This document shows positions 23,400 to 32,387 of a DNA stretch of 64,000 nucleotides, piece by piece (the stretch's first letter is position 1; every line of letters starts with the position of its first letter). The stretch covers positions 1,426,001-1,490,000 of the forward strand of contig JAZGTN010000014.1 of the NCBI GenBank assembly GCA_037783415.1, given 5' to 3'. The notes under the pieces are model-generated. The model did not search any database, was not told the DNA's origin, and saw only the letters and a program-made list of their open reading frames with translations. The stretch is from Leptasterias polaris. Taxonomy: Eukaryota > Echinodermata > Asteroidea > Forcipulatida > Asteriidae. The position numbers and the translations under genes were made by a program.

Positions 23400-24134
23400 T
23401 CAAGGTGATAGCCACACAAGGCCATGTCTGAGATGGGATATCAATAGAGGGCCTAATTTAAGAGTACTTTTGTTTGTAAGGTTTTTTAAGCACTTTCGAT
23501 ATTGTGCTTCATACAGGTGGACCTGAACCCTATGCTTGAATCAAAACAGTTGAGTTCGCTGTAAAGACCATACAATTTTCTATCTTTTGAATCACTAGAA
23601 TGCAAAAATGACTACCTTGGAACCAACATCAAATCTTTGACAACTTTAAGCATGGTTCAAGGGAGACAATTACAAAAAAATATACACAATTTTAAAATGT
23701 GCTCATCAAAAGTTCCATAATTTAAAGAGAATTAACTTATTCTTAAAATTACTATACTTGATTAGGCATTTAAAACAACACACACAGCCTGTGAGTACTC
23801 AGTTATCAGGGCTCGAATTGGAAAGTCTATAAAAAGTTCTGTTGTTGTTTGTTTTTATGAGAAGAGACATTTGATTTCATATTTTGGGTAAGCAGACTTT
23901 GGTACTCAACATAATTGAAAGATATTTTTCAGATACAAAGTCATCATTTGAGAATTAAAAACACAAGATCGCCGGACTTGTCCAGTCATGAGTTTACTGG
24001 CCTGATACTTAAATCATTAACCAACATAACAAGATGGGTTCATTCAGAAGCAAGTTTACAATAATTTTGTTGTTTGATTAAGAAAGAGAAGTGGTTTACA
24101 AGTTGATAGAATGGTGAAAGTGACATCTCTGCAC
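23400..24134 (-). other. Presumed 3'UTR and flank of the AIG1-like gene
   Basis: No coding sequence. It follows the stop codon of exon 6 on the minus strand. A TTTATT (AATAAA on minus) occurs near 23,074, which is one possible poly(A) signal among others. Confidence 0.35.
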
Positions 24135-24178
24135 TCAGTCCAGTTTGTCCAGTTCAAAGTCATAGTCTGCATAACCAC
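24135..24178 (-). CDS. AIG1: AIG1/ADTRP-like gene, exon 6 (C-terminal tail)
   Basis: The acceptor TTTTTTGTGCAG is followed by GT completing a serine codon split from exon 5 (A|GT), then GYADYDFELDKLD and TGA. The tail is acidic and lies after the last membrane segment, as the family's cytosolic tail does. If this intron is retained, exon 5 alone ends after Ser-Glu, giving a shorter C-terminus. Confidence 0.75.
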
Positions 24179-24252
24179 CTGCACAAAAAACAAACAAATA
24201 AAAACATGCACATGATTAAAATGCTGCAAGGCATACAATATCTGCCATCTTA

Positions 24253-25045
24253 TGTGGCGTGGGTGACCGGTCAAACACGCTAGACTCAAGCTCTGGTGTT
24301 TCTGATCAACAGAGTATCGGTTTGAGTCCCACTCTTGACACTTATATCAAACACGCTAGACTCAAGCTCTGGTGTTTCTGATCAACAGAGTATCGGTTTG
24401 AGTCCCACTCTTGACACTTATATCAAACACGCTAGACTCAAGCTCTGGTGTTTCTGATCAACAGAGTATCGGTTTGAGTCCCACTCTTGACACTCATGTC
24501 AAACATGCTAGACTCAAGCTCTGGTGTTTCTGATCAACATAGTATCGGTTTGAGTCCCACTCTTGACACCTATATCAAACACGCTAGACTCAAGCTCTGT
24601 GGTGTTTCTGAGATGTCCTTAAGCAAGACCTTTTAACAATGTTGCCTCATCCTCCAGATGGGACAAAGCCGTTGGTCCTACTGACATGTAATTCAATTAA
24701 AAGAACCCAATACACTTATTGTTAACCCTAACCCATCAAGCTCCAACAGCATTATTTGTTTAACTCAGTTGGCTTGAGTACTGCACCGGTGAACTGGTTA
24801 GTTATGCTCAGCATGGGACAAGGCACACCATCATTATCAACAGTCCAACAGTGTGGGTGTTGAGTTGCAACATGGTGGTTGATTTTGTTAAGACTGAGGA
24901 AGGATCCTAGTAAATGTAAATCACCCCCAGGAGATAGGATTTTACTTTAAGAGAAGGGTTTGCCCCACTGTTTCTGGAATGGTTGGCTGCAGATTGCATG
25001 GCATCACCTTGTATGTAAAACCCTTACAAGGTTCTGTACAAATGG
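24253..25045 (+). mobile_element. tRNA-Leu-derived SINE with tandemly multiplied head
   Basis: GTGGCGTGGGTGACCGG, then AGACTCAAGCTCTGG, then GGTTTGAGTCCCA has tRNA-Leu order (A box, anticodon arm, B box). The unit from 24,272 repeats with exact 76-bp period at 24,348, 24,424, 24,500 and 24,576 (last one partial). The SINE body follows: GATGGGACAAAGCCGTTGGT and AAAAGAACCCAATACACTTA, then after about 220 bp of other sequence GAAGGGTTTGCCCCACTGTTTC. The whole lies in intron 5 of the AIG1-like gene. Confidence 0.85.
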
Positions 25046-25639
25046 GGTTCATAACATACTAATGAGCACTCTTAGATGCCCAATAGATAAAGCGCTACAT
25101 GAACTGATTAATATCAGGATTTTCTCAAAATCTCCTTGAGCCCTTAGATTTTTGGGTGAAAAGTAAAGCCGCCACCAAAGGGAGAAAGAAATAATCCATA
25201 TTGTGTCTAAACCTGTAGTTTTGTATTTGTTGGTAATGCACAGAGTACTGTATACCTCCTGATTTGTAACATGCGGGCGGATCTGGGTCTAGAATATGGG
25301 AGAGCCCAGGCGTGCAAGCAATTTATCGGGAATTTTCACAATCGTCAACTCTCATCCCTGTTATCTGGCCTCCCAATGCACACAATCTCCTTGATTGAAC
25401 ACTACCAACTGATAACATGATTTACCATTGGCCAGTATGACAGGATACTCTTTCCCCCTCCCCGGACTGAATTACGAAATAGCGTCTCCGGAGACAGATC
25501 AGTCTAGTATCTCCCTCTAGGTTATTCAGTCCACCTTGTACACCGCCTTGTCACCCAAAAATTATGTCACCCCAGACGTGATTCACGGGCCATGCATAAA
25601 GTTGCATACAGGGTAGCGAGGATTTTTATGCCCGTCTGG

Positions 25640-25930
25640 GTAACTCATGTAACTTTAAGCACCGGACACAGGCTCTTCTGTTTCTGATCAGCAGAGTGTG
25701 GGTTCGAATCCCTGAGGTGGCACTTGTGTGCTTGAGATATTTTACCATTATTGCTGCGTTCTTCAAGTGGGACATAAAGTTACAGCTCCTGGGTGTTGTG
25801 TAATGCACGTAAAAGAACCCAGTTACACTTATCGCGAAGAGAAGGGGTTTGCCCTGTGTTTCTGGCAGTGGCTGCTGATTGTGCAGCACCACCTTGTAAG
25901 CTATTAGAAGGTGCTACATAAGCTTACACG
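25640..25930 (+). mobile_element. tRNA-derived SINE, nearly full length
   Basis: The head carries the B box GGGTTCGAATCCC at about 25,701-25,713, then CACTTGTGTGCTTGAG and AAGTGGGACATAAAGTTACA. TGTAATGCACGTAAAAGAAC and GAAGGGGTTTGCCCTGTGTT follow, and it ends CACCTTGTAAGC...GGTGCTACATAAGC. It is in intron 5, same orientation as the other copies. Confidence 0.85.
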
Positions 25931-26066
25931 CCACACGTGTATGCTTAAACACTCCTCACTGTGTTAATACCGCGCATTTAAACATGGCCACATGTTCTCC
26001 CCTCAACCAACCAGAATGGATAAACTGTCCCAGGCATCTATGAATACATTATATACTTCTACTCAC

Positions 26067-26218
26067 TCCAGAATACTTTGCAGAGCTTCTCCCCGATGAA
26101 GTAGAGTCCAACAAGTAGAAGGGCAGAGACCAGGATGAATGAGCCAAATACTGCCCCATTTAGTACCTTCAGGAATGGATACACCCAGATGTCAACTACA
26201 AACCCAAGCCATAAAATC
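26067..26218 (-). CDS. AIG1: AIG1/ADTRP-like gene, exon 5
   Basis: The acceptor TTTTTCACAAACAG is followed by G completing the Trp split from exon 4, then ILWLGFVVDIWVYPFLKVLN and a hydrophobic segment ending LYFIGEKLCKVFW. WVYPFL after the tryptophan-rich helix and the final LGE/IGE-type end are conserved in AIG1 and ADTRP. The donor is A|GTGAGT at 26,067/26,066. It holds the last two membrane helices. The Ser-Glu-stop that appears if the donor is ignored may be an alternative end. Confidence 0.93.
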
Positions 26219-26324
26219 CTGTTTGTGAAAAAGAAAGTTAGAACCCATCATACATGTAAGTATACCTTGAAATGAAAGTGAAACATCTTGTAATGGGATT
26301 TGACTTTATTGCACATATCATTTG

Positions 26325-26480
26325 GCGTGTCGTGGCAGAGCGGTCTAGTTCACCAGACCCAAGCTGTGGTGTTGTCAGCAGAAGAGTTTGAAATTGAATC
26401 CCAGTCATGACACGTGTGCCCTTGAGCAAGGCGCTTAACACTAATTGCTTCATAAAAAGTTGGAAAGGTAGTGCATTCTG
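26325..26480 (+). mobile_element. SINE head fragment, tRNA-Leu-like
   Basis: GTGGCAGAGCGGTCTAG, AGACCCAAGCTGTGGTG and AATTGAATCCCAG are in tRNA order, followed by CCCTTGAGCAAGGCGCTTAAC. Intron 4 of the AIG1-like gene. Confidence 0.7.
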
Positions 26481-26597
26481 CTCTACCAGACGGGCTCCTA
26501 GTGGATGATACCCATGCCTACATCCTTAAGGACTGCTAAGGGGGTAACCCTGTTTCAGCACCAGGAGTAGGTGGCAACATTGCCATCATAGTTGCTT

Positions 26598-26903
26598 GGG
26601 CAGCCTCACTTCCAAGGGCAGCCTTGCTACGAAGGGCAGCCTCACTTCCAAGGGCAGCCTTGCTACCATGGGCAGCCTCACTTCCAAGGGCAGCCTTGCT
26701 ACCATGGGCAGCCTTGCTACTATGGGCAGCCTCACTACCAAGGGCAGCCTCACTTCCAAGGGCAGCCTCACTACCAAGGGCAGCCTCACTACCAAGGGCA
26801 GCCTCACTACCAAGGGCAGCCTCACTTCCAAGGGCAGCCTCACTTCCAAGGGCAGCCTCGCTTCCAAGGGCAGCCTTGCTACCATGGGCAGCCTTGCTAC
26901 TAT
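26598..26903. repeat. 18-bp minisatellite, 17 units
   Basis: Exactly seventeen 18-bp units of GGGCAGCCTCACTTCCAA with few variants (TTGCTACCAT, CTCACTACCA). The period is divisible by three, so all frames on both strands stay open and give artificial repeat proteins (GQPHFQ, AALGSE). It is in intron 4 of the AIG1-like gene. Confidence 0.95.
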
Positions 26904-27462
26904 GGGCAACACGCCTTATCAATACCTCTCAGTACTAGCCCCCAGTCCCTACAAGCACTGAAAATCAACGCAGATTGGCAAACACTGCTCTGACTTGTCT
27001 AAAATTTTCGAGCACTTGTAGAGCACTTCTATAGTGCTTAGTATGCCTGTCAAATTGCAAATATTTTGACTTAATCCATTTCAAATGAATCGTGTTTTTA
27101 CATGGTCACCCTTAACTGCATACAGTTAGACATAATTATCACAAGATCAAAGAAGAAACAGAGGAGACCAGTTGCTCTATGACTTGGAGCTTCTTTTGAT
27201 AGTGTGCTCTGCAGTTGTCTCATATTTGGAATGGATCAACCTCAGGACTAATTAAAATATCCAATATATTTTGATATTTCAAAATCACACTTCCAGGGGT
27301 TAAGATCAAGCAAGGCATTCTGAGGAAAAAAAGGCACTGCGAGATTGTACACCACGGGGAATGAGGCTGTTGTTTGGGCTACATGTACTTAGTAATGCAT
27401 CTATCAACCTCATGATAGATTTATTCCAAAGGGTTTGGAGAAACCCTAAATGTATTACTTAC

Positions 27463-27578
27463 CAACAAAGATAGGACAGCGCCACAAAGGCTAGCCCTAG
27501 AACACCAGCTGTTTTGGAAGGATACCGGTGTCTAATCATGTACATATCCAGTAACAGGATCGGCAGTACAAAAGTGTG
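27463..27578 (-). CDS. AIG1: AIG1/ADTRP-like gene, exon 4 (catalytic His)
   Basis: Acceptor TTTTTTCTTTCTCCAG, then HTFVLPILLLDMYMIRHRYP and ...ALSYLC, with TG of a split Trp codon before GTAAGT. The first codon is the histidine that corresponds to the family's catalytic His (H134 in human AIG1; H145 in the isoform using exon 1a). HTxVLPxxLLxM and HRYPSK are strong family matches. The enzyme family are integral-membrane threonine hydrolases that cleave fatty-acid esters of hydroxy fatty acids. Confidence 0.95.
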
Positions 27579-27819
27579 CTGGAGAAAGAAAAAAACAGTG
27601 AAAAACTGAATTTAATTCACAATCACAACTCCTTGATTCTTTTGTGAAACAGCCATCTGCAATGATTTCAAAATAATGTGACAAAATAGGGATTGACAGG
27701 AAAAAATAGCCCAACTCCTTCCTTAGTACAATGAGTTAGCATTCGCTGTTGTTTGCAGGGAATAACAAAGATGGTGCATAGAGCAGCAAACCAGTTTGGC
27801 CCTTGGCTTTTTCATTGAC

Positions 27820-28175
27820 TAGCCAGTGGGACTAGTTAGCTTGTCATTTCATATTAGATAGGAATGTTTGTCAACACTGAACTAGCCAGCCTGACCACTT
27901 GAAGAGGATTTTGCCTGGGCCCAGTTTCATAGAGCTGCTTAAGCACAGAAAGTAGCTTAGCACAACAAAACTATTCTTACCAGAATAAGGTTACCAGCCA
28001 AACTATGATGTCACATGTACAATTGGTGACTGGTATCCTGCTCATTTCTGCTTAACAGACAATTGTTTAGCAATATTTTCCGCTTAAGCGGCTCTATGAA
28101 ATTGGACCTTGGTCATTAGGAGTTTTAACTGGCATTTGACCAGCTGGCCACTGTTAAGGGAGAGCGCTGCATACT
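27820..28175. repeat. Dispersed repeat G, copy carrying a nested MITE
   Basis: AGTTAGCTTGTCATTTCA and GTTTTAACTGGCATTTGACCAGC...AAGGGAGAGCGCTG recur at 57.13-57.35 kb. Here the two halves are separated by the MITE at 27,917-28,108. Confidence 0.6.
27917..28108 (+). mobile_element. MITE, GGGCCCAATTTCATAGAGCTG family, copy 1
   Basis: The ends are near-perfect inverted repeats: GGGCCCAGTTTCATAGAGCT...CTTAAGCA and CGCTTAAGCGGCTCTATGAAATTGGACC. The interior GACTGGTATCCTGCTCATTT is shared with the copies at 32.06 kb (same orientation) and 60.04 kb (reversed). Confidence 0.9.
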
Positions 28176-28416
28176 TTGTTTTACTGACATTGACAGGCAT
28201 TTGCAAGGTAAGAGATTTACTCATAATGTTGATAATATCAAGAATGAAGTTTCCCTAAAACAAACAAATACCCGGTACTTGACCAAGTTCTTGTGGTTTT
28301 CAACCTTTTCACAAGCACACAGAGAGTACTCTTTTTCTTGACTCCCCACCACCCCCCTTTCCCCCAAAATAATAACAATAAATTGAACAATAACATTTTG
28401 CATTTTTCCCCCACAG

Positions 28417-28513
28417 ATGTGGGCCTACTGGAAATCTGTGTAGAGTACTGGCATGAAGCGCAGAACTTCATATCCAGACTACAGCTTGATGACGTCTTAA
28501 CCTGTGCACTTAG
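28417..28513 (+). CDS. Possible internal exon of an antisense gene inside AIG1-like intron 3
   Basis: The acceptor TTTTTCCCCCACAG precedes an open segment VGLLEICVEYWHEAQNFISR continuing LQLDDVLTCAL, and the donor AG|GTAGGT follows. It begins with two bases of a codon and ends with two. The next candidate exon at 29,448 begins with the one base needed to complete it. The peptide is helix-like, as in solenoid proteins, but I recognise no family. No further exons of this gene were found with confidence. Confidence 0.35.
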
Positions 28514-29128
28514 GTAGGTGTCTACATGTATTTATAAGAGCAACAATTCTGGTCTTGTGGTGTAAATCTTTATCAGTAACCAGAACATCCGATGTCATCA
28601 TTTCAAGGTTCGTATTCTGGGCGAACAACTTCCAGGTCTTAAAATTATTGTAAATCTCATAGAGCCTACATTGGATATTAACCCCCTTGTGTACAGTAGA
28701 TAACGCTTGTGCAAATCAGGTTGGTTCAGTGTTTTTTTTCCCCTGCCTTTCATCTCTGTGGACCCTGGTTCGAAACCCACCTTAGACCTAGAGCCTTGCA
28801 TTTTGATTAGGTTTTCAGTTCCTACCTCATAGCAATGGGTTTTCCCCCCACATCTTAAACTGGACATTTCTTATCGTTTTCTAATCACTATCCCGTTAAT
28901 GGCACTTAAAAATAAAATAAATCGTCTAATTATTTGTTGTCTTCTGAAATTGCTGAAACACCCTTTAACCTGTAAAATCATCACCCATACTTTTTGAAGT
29001 GAATGTTTTTGAAACAATGAAGCCCAACCAAACCTGAGAGATGGTTCTGCTCATGTGCAATTTAAAAAACCACGCGAGTTAGATTTGAATATTGTCCATT
29101 ACATTGACTAGTTTAGTCTCCAGTTCAA

Positions 29129-29365
29129 GCTTAAATTTGAATTCCTCAGACTATATCAATAGTTGCTAGGTACATGTATGTCAAATGAAACAGGACAAGC
29201 TTTTGTGTTGTGATGTAAGAGACAGTGAACACTAATACACAATTCTGAATGAAAGTGGCACAATGGTACCAGGGTTTGCTCATCTGGAGGTTGCTATACA
29301 AAAGCTTACCCCGTACCATTTGACATAGCAACTGTCTCTATAGTCTGAGGAATTCAAATTTAAGC
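29129..29365. mobile_element. 237-bp MITE with GCTTAAATTTGAATTCCTCA ends
   Basis: The inverted ends GCTTAAATTTGAATTCCTCAGACTAT and its complement on the right continue imperfectly inward (AGTTGCTAGGTACATG.. / ..CATAGCAACT). Non-coding. It lies in intron 3 of the AIG1-like gene. Confidence 0.75.
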
Positions 29366-29447
29366 AGTAATTTGTGACTTAGCAAGTCATCGTACCAGAC
29401 ATATTGGAATCTAACTCACTTTTTTACCATTGTGTGGTCTTCCACAG

Positions 29448-29555
29448 CAATGGTCTGCTCACTCTGCTGGCCGACAGCAGCAGACAAGTGAAAATTCTCT
29501 TTAACTTGCTAAGATGGTTAGCTCATTGTTCTGAGGGCTTTGTGTGCATAAGCCA
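29448..29555 (+). CDS. Possible second exon of the antisense gene in intron 3
   Basis: The acceptor TGGTCTTCCACAG, then C completing the serine codon begun in the 28,417-28,513 exon, then NGLLTLLADSSRQVKILFNL and LRWLAHCSEGFVCIS. The donor CA|GTAAGC closes it in phase 2. If not spliced, the frame stops four bases later. Good junctions and agreement of phase are the evidence; the product is unknown. Confidence 0.35.
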
Positions 29556-29650
29556 GTAAGCAATTTGAAAGTAAAATTTCAATGTCTGGACACTGACTTG
29601 GTTTTTTTCCACATTTTTATACAAATGCATGTGTGAGTGATCATTGATTC

Positions 29651-29783
29651 TAGGGCCATATCCAAATTGGTGGCTACAGCTACAGTTACTTCTGTTGCCA
29701 AGGATGTACTCTACTTCAATGCATGATGACCAGTAAATCTAGCCGTAGATGTAGCTGCAGGGGCCAGTTTGGACATGGCCTAA
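29651..29783. mobile_element. MITE, ATCCAAATTGG family
   Basis: GGCCATATCCAAATTGGTGG...GCTACAGCTAC at the left and GTAGCTGCAGGGGCC...TTTGGACATGGCC at the right are inverted. TA flanks both sides. It is the same family as the interrupted copy at 23.0-23.4 kb. Confidence 0.65.
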
Positions 29784-29858
29784 GTATCCAAACACTTCCC
29801 CCAAACCATTTGATTTGATGTACAAGCAACCCACACAATGTTATCTTCTAATACATAC

Positions 29859-29960
29859 CATCACATGATTGAGCCAAGCTGGAAAAAATTGATCCAGAAA
29901 TTTTGGGAAGATAAGCTCTCTGTCTATTGCCCAGATGGCCCAAAACACAATCACTACCAA
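29859..29960 (-). CDS. AIG1: AIG1/ADTRP-like gene, exon 3
   Basis: Acceptor TATTCCTGCAG, donor ATG|GTATGT, 34 codons in phase 0. It encodes [20 protein letters not shown] then [14 protein letters not shown]. FWxIxxxDRExIxPKxLDxFxPxWLNH is a hallmark of AIG1/ADTRP. The exon ends three residues after an AsnHis pair and directly before the catalytic His of exon 4. Confidence 0.95.
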
Positions 29961-30354
29961 CTGCAGGAATATAACAAGAAAAACAGGAAGAGGAATTAGT
30001 AAAATTATATAAATTTTATCCTAGATCTACATGCAGAGGAAAAGAGATACACATGTACACTGTCCAAACAAGTCGAGTACATGTTGAAAAGCATCACTAT
30101 TGTTTAATATAAAATATTGATTAGTTAAATAGCTGGTGGACTAGTGAAACGGCAAGCTACATGTAACTGGTCCCGCTGGTTAGCATTGACAAAGTTAAGG
30201 GCAAACCCTGTGTATCTATCAGTGCATCTTAATGTTCTGATTGTAGTGCCCTTTACTTGAGAAAAATTGCCCTTGCCCCAGAGTGATAACCCAAGTTTCC
30301 AAAATTTGGAGACTACACATGTTTGTCTAAGTTGAAACTATAGGCCCTATGGGT

Positions 30355-31625
30355 TTTGAGGCATTAAAAGCTTACTTGGTAAAGAGCACTGGAGAGCTGT
30401 TGTGACTTCCTTTGAAGTAATGTAGTTTTAGAGAAAGAGGTGACTTTATTCACAAATTTGAATCTGAGAAATGCTTCAAGCATAAAGCCTCTCAGGCATC
30501 TGAAAGCACAAATTTCTATGCAACAAGGGTGTTTTCTCTTTCATTATTTTCTTGCAACTTCGATGACCAATTAAGCCTAGCCCACCTTGTTGGGCTGTAA
30601 TGGCTCTCTTTTAACATCGGTCTCATAACACTCACCATTACAGCCCACCATCCATACATGTCTTAAACGCGAAGTTTTAAAGTACGAGCAAGTCGTACCT
30701 CTTTGATCGCACATTTCTCCCGTTTATAAACATCCCATACTACTCCAACCTACCTTACTTTGTTCCTTACATCTGAGGAATTTTTATGATACATTCCATG
30801 GCTCATCAAATGATGGCTTTATTTAAATATGATTTTTAGAAAATGGCAAAAAAAAACGGTGTACAAAAATCGCATTGTAGTTCGTCGTGCCTGGGGGCCG
30901 CCATCTTACTTATGATTCACTGCCTGTTAATCATGAGAAAGTCAGGGCGCCCGGCTGATCTACCAAGTCATTAATATGCATAAGATGACGTCGCGGGCTA
31001 ACTTATGTCGCTCACCCAATGAACATGCAACTTGTGAAGCTACATGCAGCGTCACGGTGACTTGCATATTCATTAGATGGGCAGGTCTCAAGCTCGCTAC
31101 AGTACCGCGCGACGTCACCTCATACATATTTATGACTTGGCAGACCAGCCGGGCGCCCTGACTTTCTCATGATTAACATGCAGCGAATCATAAGTAAGAT
31201 GGCGGCCCCCAGGCACGACGAACTTCAATGCGATTTTTGTACACCGTTTTTTTTTGCCATTTTCAAAAAATCATATTTAAAAGAAGCCATCATTTGGTGA
31301 CCCATGGAATGTATCATAAAAACTCCTCAGATGTAAGGAACAAAGTAAGGTAGGTTGGAGTAGTATGGGATGTTTATAAACGGGAGAAATTTGCGATCAA
31401 AGAGGTACGACTTGCTCGTACTTTAAAACTTCGCGTTTAAGACATGTATGGATGGTGGGCTGTAATGGTGAGTGTTATGAGACCGATGTTAAAAGAGAGC
31501 CATTACAGCCCAACAAGGTGGGCTAAATTAAGCCCAAATGTTCACAGGTTTGTTATTTCATGCTTATGTCGGGATACACCAAGTGAGGATAGTGGTCTTA
31601 GACAATTACCAATAGAATGTGGGCC
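30355..31625 (+). mobile_element. Family D element split by a fold-back transposon
   Basis: The left part runs to 30,577 (GAGAGCTGTTG..., TGAAGTAATGTAGTTTTAGAG, CAACAAGGGTGTTTTCTC, GATGACCAATTAAGCC). The right part resumes at 31,526 (AATTAAGCCCAAATGTTCAC...GGATACACCAAGTGAGGATAG). Joined, they match the 10.6-kb copy, which dates the fold-back insertion after this element. Confidence 0.8.
30578..31525. mobile_element. 948-bp fold-back element, Mutator-like by target duplication
   Basis: A nearly complete palindrome. The outer ends are TAGCCCACCTTGTTGGGCTG and its inverse CAGCCCAACAAGGTGGGCTA, and pairing continues about 400 bases inward through GTACGAGCAAGTCGTACCTC and TGGGGGCCGCCATCTTACTT. 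A 9-bp direct repeat AATTAAGCC flanks it at 30,569-30,577 and 31,526-31,534. No transposase frame. It lies in intron 2 of the AIG1-like gene. Confidence 0.9.
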
Positions 31626-31763
31626 TACCCTGCCATTAAATGTACAGTACACAGAGTTGACAACACCAAGCATTTCTGAATAAAATTCTACACATAATTA
31701 TAATAATCCCAAGTGTACATGTATTCTATGAACTTGAAATCACAATAACGCTTTTGAACTCAC

Positions 31764-31901
31764 TGTTCCAATAGGAAAGGCAACTGCTGCTAAAAACCAA
31801 TCTCTGAATGAAGCGATCTTTCTTGTGATAGGGCTGTGGGCTCCGGAGCTGGTCACCAGATCACTAACACAGCAGATAAAGAAGTAAGTTAGCTGAAACG
31901 C
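31764..31901 (-). CDS. AIG1: AIG1/ADTRP-like gene, exon 2 (common acceptor)
   Basis: The acceptor TTTTTTAAACAG opens 46 codons in phase 0: AFQLTYFFICCVSDLVTSSG...KIASFRDWFLAAVAFPIGT, then donor GTGAGT. The second membrane helix and the signature (L/F)RDWxLAxxAFPxG are unmistakable for AIG1/ADTRP. This is the first shared exon. All three alternative first exons end in phase 0 and can join it. The 2.7-kb intron towards exon 1a contains a MITE, a split TTAA element, a CR1-like LINE and a SINE head. Confidence 0.95.
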
Positions 31902-32059
31902 CTGTTTAAAAAACACAAACAAGTTATAAATTCAGTATCAATGTATTCAGTTTGCAGTAACACTTTGCTGTGTAGATTTGTTCTTTGAGAACTTGTCTTG
32001 CTATTTATTCTACTGCCGCGAAGTAGATTTCAGAATTCGGAAGGCTAGTTAATAGTTCT

Positions 32060-32252
32060 GGGCCCAATTTCATAGAGCTGCTTAAGCACAAAAAGTTGCT
32101 AAGCACAACAAAAGTATGCTTACCAGAATAAGGTTACCAGCCAAACTGCCATGTCACAAGTACATTTTGTGACTGGTATCCTGCTCATTTCTGCTTAGCA
32201 GACAATTGTTAAGCAATATTTTCTGCTTAAGCAGCTCTATGAAATTGGGTCC
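32060..32252 (+). mobile_element. MITE, GGGCCCAATTTCATAGAGCTG family, copy 2
   Basis: Ends GGGCCCAATTTCATAGAGCT and AGCTCTATGAAATTGGGTCC. The interior is nearly identical to copy 1 at 27.9 kb. In intron 1 of the AIG1-like gene. Confidence 0.92.
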
Positions 32253-32387
32253 TGAAAAGAACTGTCATGCTTATTAACTACATCACTATACCTGCAGGCG
32301 AAAGGTAGTAAATTGGCAGGGACTACTACTTTCGCTTAGTAGATTGAGGGGACTTCTGTTTATTATCTTCACTGCTACGGTGTGAGT

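Noticed and set aside
24272..24500. Array of functional tRNA-Leu genes
   Set aside because: Units lack a paired acceptor stem and a normal D arm; the order and the following body identify a SINE head.
24272..24612. CRISPR-like direct repeats
   Set aside because: Whole 76-bp units repeat without variable spacers, in eukaryotic DNA.
26536..26993. Five overlapping repetitive ORFs of 104-133 codons
   Set aside because: By-products of the 18-bp minisatellite in intron 4 of the AIG1-like gene.
27120..27255. Plus-strand open frame GDQLLYDLELLLIVCSAV as a further antisense exon
   Set aside because: No pyrimidine tract at its AG and no GT donor at its end.
30236..30300. Possible third antisense exon after TTCTGATTGTAG
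   Set aside because: The phase fits, but it ends in a stop after 13 residues with a weak donor; too short to support.
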